This document shows positions 9,121-16,981 of a stretch of 64,000 bases of DNA, in pieces. The translations under genes and the position numbers were made by a program. Source of the stretch: Amycolatopsis benzoatilytica AK 16/65 (GTDB lineage Bacteria; Actinomycetota; Actinomycetes; Mycobacteriales; Pseudonocardiaceae); contig NZ_KB912942.1 in the NCBI RefSeq assembly GCF_000383915.1, positions 4,679,039 through 4,743,038 of the forward strand, read 5' to 3'. The first letter of the stretch is position 1. Every line of letters starts with the position of its first letter. A model generated the notes under the pieces. It was not told the DNA's origin. It did not search any database and saw nothing but the letters and a program-made list of their open reading frames with translations.

Positions 9121-10035
9121 TCAGCGGACCGTTTGCATTTCGGGGTTCAGGCCGAGCATGATCGAACTGAACGCGAAGTCGATCAGCCAGATGACGACGA
9201 ACGAGATCACAACGGCCTGGTTCACCGCCCGCCCGACGCCGATCGCGCCGCCTTGGGCGGTGAAACCCTTGTAGGAACAGACCACTCCGATGACGAGACC
9301 GAAGACAGCGCTCTTGGCGAAAGAGCCCCAGACCTCGATCGGCGTCAGGTTCGCATACAGCGTCGAGAAATACTCTCCGCCGGAGACCCCGCCGAACACG
9401 ATGATTCCGAACAGCCCGGAGAGAACCGCGATCATGATCGCCACCAGGTTCAGCAGCGCGGTCATGAAGACAGCCGAGACGACGCGCGGCAGCACGAGTT
9501 CCCGTACCGGGTCCATGCCCAGGACGCGCAACGCGTCCAGTTCTTCGCGGACCCGGCGGGCGCCGAGATCCGCGGCCAGCGCGGCGCCGATGATGCCGGC
9601 CACCACCATGGAATTGATCCACGGCGAGAACTCGCGGACGCTGGCGATGAAGAAATACTGGCCGTAGCGGTTGTTCGCACCGATCAGCGTGGTGAAGTTG
9701 ATCCCGAGAATCGCGACCATCACGCCGAAGGTGAACACCGCGAGGATCATCGGGAACCAACACAGCTTGAGCAGCGTGTACATCTCGTCGCGCACCGCGC
9801 GCCAGTAGCCGACCGGGTGCCGCACCGCGCTCCACACGACTTTGCCCAGCAACTGGGCCATCGCGCCCGCTTGCTCCAGAGGACCGAAGACCGGGGCGGG
9901 CAGTTTCGCCGCCACCGGCGGCTTTTCGAAGGTCGGCGGCGGGCCGGAAGGCAGGTCCGCGAGCACCGCCGCCGATCCCAGACCGCTGATCGCGTGGTCT
10001 CCGGCACCGGGCACTCGGCCGTCGGAGTTCGCCAT
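9121..10035 (-). CDS. MlaE/YrbE family permease (YrbEA), first gene of the mce operon
   Basis: 304 residues from ATG 10035. This start has AGGAG six bases upstream; the longer frame starting at 10119 would run through the promoter region and is rejected. The N-terminal 55 residues are Pro/Ala-rich and probably cytoplasmic. They are followed by MlaE-type membrane helices and an EELDALRVLGMDP coupling motif. A palindromic operator lies 59 bases upstream (10094-10114), so the whole mce operon is probably under that regulator. Confidence 0.92.
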   Translation of the reverse strand: MANSDGRVPGAGDHAISGLGSAAVLADLPSGPPPTFEKPPVAAKLPAPVFGPLEQAGAMAQLLGKVVWSAVRHPVGYWRAVRDEMYTLLKLCWFPMILAVFTFGVMVAILGINFTTLIGANNRYGQYFFIASVREFSPWINSMVVAGIIGAALAADLGARRVREELDALRVLGMDPVRELVLPRVVSAVFMTALLNLVAIMIAVLSGLFGIIVFGGVSGGEYFSTLYANLTPIEVWGSFAKSAVFGLVIGVVCSYKGFTAQGGAIGVGRAVNQAVVISFVVIWLIDFAFSSIMLGLNPEMQTVR

Positions 10036-10093
10036 TGTCGTCTCCTGGTTTTCGCCGGCAGCGTCGCCGGCTTGTCGCGTCATTGCGGACCAG

Positions 10094-10114
10094 TTACCTA
10101 TTGTCGTTAGTTTA
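10094..10114. promoter_or_regulatory. Candidate operator 1 (mce operon)
   Basis: The 13-base core CTATTGTCGTTAG (10098-10110) has TTAC on its left and TTTA on its right. It matches four other sites in the window (10781, 25181, 29793, 30813) around the palindromic core CTAAYGTCGTTAG. It sits between the sigma-factor gene end and the yrbEA start. A TetR-family dimer would suit a site of this size; the protein that binds is inferred, not shown. Confidence 0.6.
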
Positions 10115-10167
10115 AACATGGCATCGCACCCGGCGTCAACCCGAACGGTCGCCGAGCACTCGGCCGA

Positions 10168-10731
10168 TCAGCCTTCGCCCGCGGCGACCAGCTGGCGCAC
10201 GGCGCGATAGTTCAACTGCCGGATCGCCGCCTCGGAGCGGCTCATCATGGACGCCGTCTCCGTCACCGAATATCCGTGCACTCGCCGCAACAGCAGGCAT
10301 TGCCGCTGCTCCGCGGAGAGCGCGGTGAGCCGGGTCGAGACCTCGTCGAGATCGAGCGCGGCCAGCACGCGCCGTTCAGGTCCATCGACCGCGCGTTCCA
10401 GGTCGACGTCCTCCGACACTGCGATCTCGCGCCGGTATCGGCTCGACTTCCAGTAGTCGAACGCGAGATTGCGCGCGATCGTGAGCAGCCAGGACCCGAC
10501 GTCCTTGCCCTGATAGCGCACGTCGCGAATCGCCCGCAAGGCACGGACAAAGGTCTCGCTCGTCAAGTCTTCTGCGGTCGCGAGATCGAACGGGCGGCCG
10601 AGAAAGTACGCGATCAGCACTTTCGAGTAATGCCGGTAGATCAGCTCGAAACCCGCACTGTCGCCGTCCTGCGCGGCATGCACCCAGGACCAGGTTTCTT
10701 CCGGTTTCCACTCCCAGCGACGTTGCTGCAT
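10168..10731 (-). CDS. Small sigma-70 family RNA polymerase sigma factor
   Basis: 187 residues from ATG 10731, which has AGGAGG nine bases upstream; the longer frame to 10971 crosses an operator and is rejected. Region 2 covers about residues 25-95 (AEDLTSETFVRAL, then SWLLTIARNLAFDYW). Region 4 covers about 128-180 (LTALSAEQRQCLLLRRVHGYSVTETA plus a helix-turn-helix). The layout is that of an ECF-like factor. No anti-sigma gene is adjacent. A copy of the regulon operator lies 50 bases upstream, so the factor may belong to the catabolic regulon and relay its control. Confidence 0.85.
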   Translation of the reverse strand: MQQRRWEWKPEETWSWVHAAQDGDSAGFELIYRHYSKVLIAYFLGRPFDLATAEDLTSETFVRALRAIRDVRYQGKDVGSWLLTIARNLAFDYWKSSRYRREIAVSEDVDLERAVDGPERRVLAALDLDEVSTRLTALSAEQRQCLLLRRVHGYSVTETASMMSRSEAAIRQLNYRAVRQLVAAGEG

Positions 10732-10780
10732 GACCCGACGCCTCCTCGCGATCCGGGTGCACGGTCCCGAGTGGACCAAT

Positions 10781-10801
10781 TTATCTAATGGTAGTAGATA
10801 A
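10781..10801. promoter_or_regulatory. Candidate operator 2 (sigma factor)
   Basis: Perfect 7-base arms TTATCTA and TAGATAA around the spacer ATGGTAG. In the alignment of the five sites, its 13-base core CTAATGGTAGTAG departs most in the centre, while the outer arms are the most symmetrical of the set. It lies 50 bases upstream of the sigma-factor start. Confidence 0.6.
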
Positions 10802-11488
10802 CTCGTCCGGCAATACTCACCCGTGCGGGTGAAACGTGACAGAATCCGGACCGAAGCTGCCGTCAAGAAACCTTGCAGCAGGAGACGGCGTCGCCGGATA
10901 CCACCGTCCGACACGACCCCAGTGAGTCCACTGTGGAAGATGAACGGACCAGGAAAGTCCGCATCGGACACGACCGTTCAGCTCTGCCCGTCGTTCAGGA
11001 CGATGAAAAGGCCCCGGCGAACCATACGCGCACCGTCAAGTCCTCGCCGACCGGCGCGACCGAGCGGAAGTTCACGGTCAGAGACGCCGTACGCGCGGGT
11101 CAGCGGCCGAAATGCCGGAAAGCCGCCCGGGTACCTCGTCGAACAGCAGCGCGATCGCTCCCCCGTAGACGGCGCCTTGCCGCCCAGGAAAAACCGGCCG
11201 AACCGCACACGGGCCATCTCCGGAACCGCCGGGCAAGCCGGCAGCGTCGCCGTATCCACCGGCGGCGAACGACTCCGGAACCCGATCCGGGCGTCCCACG
11301 GTTCGGCTTCGCGCATCGCCGACCTGAACACCCCGCACGGCTTGGGAGACCGGCGGGCTCGCACCGCGGCTCCGGCCATAAACCTTCCGAGGTTTGGTTA
11401 ACAGTTTCCCGGGAAGGAGGAGAACCGGTGCTCCGTCGTCGTGCGACAATCAGGAGGAAGACGGGAATAGGCGACATGAGGAGGACGG
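10802..11488. other. Long intergenic region between sigma factor and TetR
   Basis: No intact gene is convincing here. The open frames present on both strands have low-complexity Arg-rich products. The only recognisable content is a decayed thioesterase at 10995-11230 and the TetR ribosome-binding site near 11479. The rest holds nothing I can name. Confidence 0.6.
10995..11230 (-). pseudogene. Decayed PaaI-type (hotdog) thioesterase fragment
   Basis: Read on the minus strand, three frames together resemble a PaaI-like thioesterase. One frame gives VRFGRFFLGG, a second gives VYGGAIALLFDEVPGRLSG (the usual motif is VHGG, then a helix with DEV), and a third gives ARTASLTVNFRSVAPVGE, ending at a TGA at 10995-10997. 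At least two frameshifts separate them, and the catalytic HGG has become YGG. No start or full N-terminus was found. It may be the remnant of a thioesterase that once served the neighbouring CoA pathway. Confidence 0.55.
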
Positions 11489-12148
11489 GTGCCGCGTCCG
11501 AGCACACCACTGATCAGCCGCGAGGCCACGATCGAGGCGGCACTGTCGATCATCGACGAAGACGGCCCGGAGGCGCTGAGCCTGCCGCGCCTCGCGCGCG
11601 AGCTGCACGTCAAAGCCCCGTCGCTGTACTACCACTTCGCGGACAAGAACGAGATCCTCACCGCGGTCGCCCAGGCCATCGTCGCCAAGACCGTCTTCCC
11701 GCGCAAGCCGGTGTCCGGGGACTGGGCGGAGTGGTTCACCCAGCTCAGTCTGAACTTCCGCGCCGCGGTGCTGCGACACCGCCGGGCCGCGCCGATCCTG
11801 CTGCAGTTCCTGCCGCGCGACATGCTGATCGACCTGTACGAAAGCGCAGCACAGTACCTGCAGGAATGCGGCGTGCCGGTCGAGCTCCACGTCCAGATCC
11901 TCGACGGGCTCGAGAAGCTCTCGCTCGGCGCGACGATCGCGGAGGCGATGCGGCCGGCGTCGCGGAGCCGGGTGCAGTTCCCCCACGCAGATCCCGAGCG
12001 CCACCCGGTCCTGTCCGCCGCCGACCGGGCCAATCGACTGAACGCACGGCAGATCTTCGAGCACACCGTACGCAGCTACCTGCTGGGGATCGCGCACTTC
12101 GGCAGCGTCGAGACCACTGCGTCCGGCCAGCTCGACGTCACCGCCTGA
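11489..12148 (+). CDS. TetR/AcrR family transcriptional regulator
   Basis: 219 residues from GTG 11489, with AGGAGG four bases upstream. The N-terminal helix-turn-helix (about residues 10-58) includes LSLPRLARELHVKAPSLYYHFADKNE. The C-terminal ligand domain is of the TetR_C type. Its stop codon abuts the stop of the convergent aldehyde dehydrogenase gene (TGATCA at 12146-12151). It is the only complete local regulator inside the catabolic block, so it is the best candidate for the protein binding the five palindromes, although its own promoter shows no copy. Confidence 0.88.
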   Translation: MPRPSTPLISREATIEAALSIIDEDGPEALSLPRLARELHVKAPSLYYHFADKNEILTAVAQAIVAKTVFPRKPVSGDWAEWFTQLSLNFRAAVLRHRRAAPILLQFLPRDMLIDLYESAAQYLQECGVPVELHVQILDGLEKLSLGATIAEAMRPASRSRVQFPHADPERHPVLSAADRANRLNARQIFEHTVRSYLLGIAHFGSVETTASGQLDVTA

Positions 12149-13582
12149 TCAGCGGCGGTAGATCGACTTCGCCACCAGGTACGGCGCAATGCCCTCCGGT
12201 CCCAGCTCCCGGCCGAGACCGCTCGCCTTCACACCGCCGAAGGGCGCATTGATGTGCAGCTCGTAGTGGTTCACGCCGACCGTGCCGGTCCGAATCCGGC
12301 GCGCCAGCGCCAGACCGTGCTCGGCGTCGTCGCTCCACACCACACCGCCCAGGCCGTACTCGCTGTCGTTGGCCAGCGCGATCGCCTCGTCCTCGCCGCG
12401 GTACGGGATCACGCAGAGGACCGGTCCGAAGATCTCCTCCTGTGCGATCGACGAGCTGTTGTCGACGTCGGCGAAGACGGTGGGCTCGACGAACCAGCCG
12501 GGCCGGTCCGGGGCGCCGCCGCCGGCCGTCAGCTTGGCGTAGTCAGTGCCGCGGGCGATGTGGGAGAGGACCCGCTCGCGCTGGACGGCGGAGACCAATG
12601 GGCCCACTTGCGTCGCCCGGTCGAGCGGGTCGCCGACGGTCAGGCCGGCGACCGTTTCGGTCACGACGTCGACGACCTCGCGGTATCTGCTCGCCGGAGC
12701 CAGAATCCGGGTCGCCGCGTGGCAAGTCTGGCCGTTGTTGGGCAGCGAGACGTCCAAGAGCTTCGATGCGAACAGTTCGAGATCCGCGTCCTCGGCCACC
12801 AGCGACACCGATTTGCCGCCCAGCTCGAGGGTGACCGGCCGGAGGAGCCGGCCGGCGACCTCCCCGATCGCCCGGCCGGCAGCCGTCGAGCCGGTGAACG
12901 CCACCTTGTCGACGTCCGGGTGTTCGACCAGGCGAGCACCCGCTTCTCGGCCGCCTGGAACCACGTTGAGCACCCCCGCGGGCAGCCCCGCGGCGGCAGC
13001 CGCGTCCGCCAGGACGAAGGCGTCGAGGGCGGTCTCGGGCGGCGGCTTGAGGACTACGGTGCAGCCCGCCGCGAGCGCCGGCGCGATCTTCATGATCGCC
13101 AGCGATTGAGGGTAGTCCCACGGGGTCACCGCAGCCACGACGCCGACCGGTTCCCGCCTGACTACTGTGTCGCCGCCGGTCGGGCTCGGCCGGGTCTCCT
13201 CATCGAGGGATTCAGCCAGGCCCGCGTAGTACTGCGCGATGAACGCGGGCGCGCTGCCGTTGACGAGCCGCGACAGCGCGAGGGGCATGCCGTTCTCGCG
13301 GCTCACCAAAGCAGCCGTCTCCTTGCGCCGAGCGTTCAGCTCGGCGGCGAACGCCGTCAGCAGCCGGGCGCGCTCGGCCGGGGTCAGCGATGCCCACGGA
13401 CCGTTCAGCGCGCGGCTCGCGGCCGCGACCGCCCGGTCGATGTCGTCGGCGTTCGCCAGCGCGGCCGTAGCGAGCGTCTCGCCGGTCGCCGCCTCGATCA
13501 CCTCGTGCGCGGTGCCGTCGGCGGGCGCGGCCCATTCGCCGTCGATGTACAGGTCCGGCCGGTCGAGTTCCGGTGCCGTCAT
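12149..13582 (-). CDS. Aldehyde dehydrogenase (NAD(P)-dependent)
   Basis: 477 residues from ATG 13582, with AGGAGG four bases upstream. The family motifs are present: LELGGKS (catalytic-helix Glu), FTGSTAAG of the nucleotide fold, and NNGQTCHAATR with the catalytic Cys. It probably oxidises an aldehyde to the acid (or acyl product) within the catabolic pathway. It is the last gene of a long minus-strand operon that begins at the Rieske gene. A second dehydrogenase of this family lies at 21549-23048. Confidence 0.9.
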   Translation of the reverse strand: MTAPELDRPDLYIDGEWAAPADGTAHEVIEAATGETLATAALANADDIDRAVAAASRALNGPWASLTPAERARLLTAFAAELNARRKETAALVSRENGMPLALSRLVNGSAPAFIAQYYAGLAESLDEETRPSPTGGDTVVRREPVGVVAAVTPWDYPQSLAIMKIAPALAAGCTVVLKPPPETALDAFVLADAAAAAGLPAGVLNVVPGGREAGARLVEHPDVDKVAFTGSTAAGRAIGEVAGRLLRPVTLELGGKSVSLVAEDADLELFASKLLDVSLPNNGQTCHAATRILAPASRYREVVDVVTETVAGLTVGDPLDRATQVGPLVSAVQRERVLSHIARGTDYAKLTAGGGAPDRPGWFVEPTVFADVDNSSSIAQEEIFGPVLCVIPYRGEDEAIALANDSEYGLGGVVWSDDAEHGLALARRIRTGTVGVNHYELHINAPFGGVKASGLGRELGPEGIAPYLVAKSIYRR

Positions 13583-13590
13583 GATTCCTC

Positions 13591-14766
13591 CTAGAGAGTC
13601 CGGTCGCTGCCGAAGAGCACGGAGCTGACCAGGGGAGCCATCGGCCCGCCGATGAACAAGGACGTGTCGGCGGCGCCGGCTTGATTGCGCGAGGTACCGC
13701 GCACCTGGCGGACGGCCTCGACTGCCAGGCCCATGCCGTTGACGAACGAGTCCGCGATGTTGCCGCCGGAGGTGTTCACCGGCAGCGCGCCGCCGGGGGC
13801 GGTCAGGTTCTCGACCGTCATGAATTCGCCTGCCGCCGGCCCCTGCGGGCACAGACCGTGGTCGATGAGAGAAGCGACCGCCGGTCCGCTGAAGTTCTCG
13901 TAAACCTGGACGACATCGACCTCGCCGGGCTTGACGCCGGCTCGGTCGAACAACCGCGAAGCCACGCCCGCTCCGGAGTCGCCCGCCGCGAAGCCCGCCG
14001 ACGTGTAGTGCCGGTCGTTCTCGGTGAGAGCCGAGTACCCGCCGGGCGCGCCTTGCGCGGCCGCCAGGAGATAAGCCGGCGGCTGGGCCAGTTCCGCTGC
14101 CCGCTCGGCCGCCGTGATCACCAGAGCCACCGCGCCGTCGTTTTCCCGGGAGCAGTCGAAGAGGTGGAACGGCTCGACGATGAGCGGTGACGCGTCGTAC
14201 TTCGCTTCGTCAAGCGGCTTGCCGTAACCGGCCGCGTCCGGGTTCTGCTGAGCATGGCGGTAGGCTGCCAGGACGAGATTCCGCATCGCGCTGCGTGGCA
14301 CGCCGTCGTGTTCGAGCATCCGCTGGGTCCGCAACGCGCACACATGCGCCGGCGTCGCCACACCGTGCGGGAGATAGTTGTTGTCGAAGTAGTACTTCGC
14401 GTAGCCGAGGCGTCCGGTATCGCGCTGGGCCATGCCGCGGAAAGCCACGACGCATTCCGCCTGCCCGGAAACCACCGCCGCCGCGGCCGCACCGATCGCC
14501 GCCGCGACACCCCCTCCGCCCCCGCCCCACACCATGCTCGACCAGCGAAGCTCGCGGATTCCGAGGTCGGCGGCAAGTACCGGACCGCTGTTGTCTCCGC
14601 CTGCATACGAGGCGAATCCATCGACGTCGCGAGGGGAAATCCCCGCGTCGCGACAGGCGGCGAGGATCGCCTCCAGGACCAGCGCGCGCTCCCCCGCCGG
14701 AGCGCCGCCGCGCGGGTAGTGCAACTCGGACACGCCCGCCACGGCGGTGGCACCGCGGAACGTCAT
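13591..14766 (-). CDS. Thiolase-fold protein lacking the thiolase Cys, Ltp2-like (candidate retro-aldolase)
   Basis: 391 residues. The SCP-x/thiolase fold is recognisable, but the catalytic residues of thiolases are missing. The Cys region reads VWGGGGGG (79-86), the HDCF motif is VYENFS with Tyr289, and the GHP motif is replaced by NTSGGNIAD. Such proteins include Ltp2, an aldolase of steroid side-chain degradation that needs a DUF35 partner. A DUF35 gene is directly upstream with a 4-base ATGA overlap, which supports an aldolase pair. Retro-aldol cleavage of a beta-hydroxyacyl-CoA is the inferred reaction; the substrate is unknown. Confidence 0.8.
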   Translation of the reverse strand: MTFRGATAVAGVSELHYPRGGAPAGERALVLEAILAACRDAGISPRDVDGFASYAGGDNSGPVLAADLGIRELRWSSMVWGGGGGGVAAAIGAAAAAVVSGQAECVVAFRGMAQRDTGRLGYAKYYFDNNYLPHGVATPAHVCALRTQRMLEHDGVPRSAMRNLVLAAYRHAQQNPDAAGYGKPLDEAKYDASPLIVEPFHLFDCSRENDGAVALVITAAERAAELAQPPAYLLAAAQGAPGGYSALTENDRHYTSAGFAAGDSGAGVASRLFDRAGVKPGEVDVVQVYENFSGPAVASLIDHGLCPQGPAAGEFMTVENLTAPGGALPVNTSGGNIADSFVNGMGLAVEAVRQVRGTSRNQAGAADTSLFIGGPMAPLVSSVLFGSDRTL

Positions 14767-15188
14767 GCGAGACCTCCTGTCTTCCAGCGCAGCACCGGCC
14801 ATTCGGCATTCGCGGGCTGCTCGATGACGCCCTGTACGCGATCGCCGATCGCCGGGTCGCCGGAGGCGTCGACGAGAATGCCCAGCAATCGCACGGGCGC
14901 GCCCGTCAACTCGACCAGCACGGTGACGTACGGGGTTTCGACGTCGAGTTCGCTCATGAACGCGCGGTGGCTGCGGATCCAGGTGTAGACCGTGCCTTCG
15001 GGCTCGACCTCTTCCCAAGCGAGGTCGAACGACCAGCATTCGGCGCAGACCGGCCGGCCAAGCGCCCGCCATGTTCCGCAGTCGGCGCACCGTGGGAGCT
15101 TGAGCCGGCCGGCGCGCAGGCCTTCCCAGAAGGCGAGGTCGGCGCCGTCTGGAGCCGGACCGGCGGGAAGGGTTTCAGCGCTGGTCAC
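14763..15188 (-). CDS. DUF35 OB-fold zinc-ribbon protein, partner of the thiolase-like protein
   Basis: 141 residues from GTG 15188, which overlaps the previous stop (GTGA). A rubredoxin-like zinc ribbon has Cys34, Cys37, Cys48 and Cys51 (CADC and CAEC), followed by an OB-fold that may bind acyl-CoA. DUF35 proteins pair with SCP-x thiolases or with Ltp2-type aldolases. Translation coupling on both sides ties it to the proteins at 13591 and 15185. An ATG further upstream would lie inside the neighbour and is rejected. Confidence 0.85.
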   Translation of the reverse strand: MTSAETLPAGPAPDGADLAFWEGLRAGRLKLPRCADCGTWRALGRPVCAECWSFDLAWEEVEPEGTVYTWIRSHRAFMSELDVETPYVTVLVELTGAPVRLLGILVDASGDPAIGDRVQGVIEQPANAEWPVLRWKTGGLA

Positions 15189-15490
15189 TCGTCGCCCGCC
15201 GGGAAGTTTTCCAGCCCGTCGGCCTTCCATTCTCCGTCGACGAGCCCCCATCCGGACCTCAGCCCGATCGGACCGTCCGGAGTCCGGTAGACCGCCTCGC
15301 CGGTCGCGCGGTCGCCTTCGACCCGCACGGCCACTACCTCGGCGGAGCCGACCTTGTCCTGCGGCACGTTCACTCCGCGAAAGACCGAGGGGACCGAGCC
15401 CGGTGCCATGTCGTTCAAGATGCCCTTGCGGTCGCCTTCGACCACCATGGCCACGTGCCGCCGGTACGTCGTCTCGAAATCAACCGTCAT
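15185..15490 (-). CDS. Small SnoaL/NTF2-like protein, function unknown
   Basis: 101 residues with a ribosome-binding site (AGGAG) upstream of ATG 15490. The sequence, with an initial helix (FETTYRRHVAMV), alternating strands and a WGLVDGEWKADGL ending, suggests a SnoaL-like/NTF2 cone fold. Some of these are hydratases, isomerases or dehydratase partners. It lies between two thiolase-like genes and is coupled to the DUF35 gene by a 4-base overlap, so it probably acts on the same acyl-CoA intermediate. The assignment is weak. Confidence 0.65.
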   Translation of the reverse strand: MTVDFETTYRRHVAMVVEGDRKGILNDMAPGSVPSVFRGVNVPQDKVGSAEVVAVRVEGDRATGEAVYRTPDGPIGLRSGWGLVDGEWKADGLENFPAGDE

Positions 15491-15500
15491 CGGGAACTCC

Positions 15501-16967
15501 TCATCTCGGCGTGAAAGTGCCGTCTTCGCGTACGTCGGCCTTGATGCCGGCGTCCTCTTCGTGCACCAACTGGCGGACTGTGCCGGGGTCGTCGCAGCGC
15601 GCGAGAGTCCGTGCGCCTGACGCCGTGCGCAGGGCCGCCATGGCGGTGTCAGCCTCCCCGTCCCGGGTGAACGCGACTGTCCACGCTTCCAGCTCGGCCG
15701 GACCGGTGTAGTCAGCGGCGACCGCGGTCGGCGGCACCCGGTCCGCTTCGGCTTGAGCCGACTGGCGACGGAATCCCTCGCCCGGCCACGGCGAATAGAC
15801 GCCGATCGAGTGTCTGGTGAGGTAGCCGCTGTTCGCGGTGATCAGCCCCGGACGCTGGGTGCGCCGGACTTCGGCGATCATCGTGGCTATCGCGTGCGTG
15901 CTGTAGTTGTTCCACGGCCCCCCGGCGAAGGTGAGCCCGCCGGTGATCGTGAGCGGGCGCGCCGGATCGTCGACCGGCAGCCCGAGTTCCGCGGCCGCGA
16001 CCTGCACCGCGGAGGGGAAACACGAATACAGGTCGATCGGGCCCAGTTCCGCGACTCCGACGCCAGCCAGCTCCAGCGCTGCCCGACCAGCAGCGCCGAT
16101 CGCCGGGGAACCGGCGAGCCGGGGCCGTGCAGCGACGGCCGCGGTGTCCGAAGCCTCGGCACCGGCGCGCGGAAAGACCCAGCGGTCCTCAGGCACGCCG
16201 AACCGCCGCGCAGCCGCCGCCGAGCAGACCAGGACCGCTGCCGCCTGTTCGACGTTGTTGTTGGAATTCATCAGTTTCGGGTAGGGCCAGGAGATCATCC
16301 GGTTCTTCGGCCCGGGCGTCGCGATCTCCGCCGGAGTGTGCGCGCGGGGGGTCCACGCGGCCGGGTTCCCGGCCGCGACCTCGCTGAATCGCGACCAGAG
16401 CGACGCTATCCGCGCGTGGTGCTCCTCGATGCCGCGCCCGGCATCGAGGCGGAGCGCCTGCTCGAACAGCGGATAAACGAAGGCGGGGCGGTCCAGTCCC
16501 GCCCGCACTTCCAAGGGATCGCGCATCGGCACGTCCGGACGACGCTCCGGCTCGCGGACGTCGTCGCTCTGTACCGTCCACTCCGGACGCCGGCCGTCGG
16601 CTTTCAACGTCATTCGCGTCCGCCACGCTTCGGCGCCGACCACGAGCACGACGTCGCACCGGCCCGCGGCGATGTCCTCCGCGGCGTCGTTGACCAGGGA
16701 TTGGGGATGGCTGCCGCCGTTTCCCGTGTAGACGGTGTGCCGGACCGGCGCGCCGAGCCGCTCCCCGACCAGCCGCCCTGGGTCGCGGTAACGCCAGGAC
16801 AGCAGACCGACAACCCGGACTGACTCGACGGCCTCGGCGAGTCCGGGGGCGCCGGCGTCGGCTGCCGCACGGCGGGCGGCTTCGACCATCATGTCGACCG
16901 GCTCGCGGGGGCGATCGCGCTGGTTGAGCTGGCCGCCGCCGGCCAGGACCGGGATCCGGGGATCCAT
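15501..16967 (-). CDS. Thiolase-like acetyltransferase family protein without canonical Cys
   Basis: 488 residues from ATG 16967 (GGAGG three bases upstream). It belongs to the long actinobacterial thiolase-like family with an extra C-terminal domain. The position of the acylated Cys reads GNGGSHPQS (82-90) and the HDCF equivalent reads DLYSCFP, where Tyr replaces His. A thiolase reaction by the usual mechanism is therefore doubtful, although the family is commonly annotated acetyl-CoA acetyltransferase. It follows the FprB-like reductase gene by 14 bases in the same operon. Confidence 0.8.
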   Translation of the reverse strand: MDPRIPVLAGGGQLNQRDRPREPVDMMVEAARRAAADAGAPGLAEAVESVRVVGLLSWRYRDPGRLVGERLGAPVRHTVYTGNGGSHPQSLVNDAAEDIAAGRCDVVLVVGAEAWRTRMTLKADGRRPEWTVQSDDVREPERRPDVPMRDPLEVRAGLDRPAFVYPLFEQALRLDAGRGIEEHHARIASLWSRFSEVAAGNPAAWTPRAHTPAEIATPGPKNRMISWPYPKLMNSNNNVEQAAAVLVCSAAAARRFGVPEDRWVFPRAGAEASDTAAVAARPRLAGSPAIGAAGRAALELAGVGVAELGPIDLYSCFPSAVQVAAAELGLPVDDPARPLTITGGLTFAGGPWNNYSTHAIATMIAEVRRTQRPGLITANSGYLTRHSIGVYSPWPGEGFRRQSAQAEADRVPPTAVAADYTGPAELEAWTVAFTRDGEADTAMAALRTASGARTLARCDDPGTVRQLVHEEDAGIKADVREDGTFTPR

Positions 16968-16981
16968 GTGCCTCCTTCGGG

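Noticed and set aside
10873..12252. Long open frame on the plus strand overlapping the TetR gene
   Set aside because: The product is Arg/Pro-rich with no family signal, and the TetR frame and its ribosome-binding site explain the region better.
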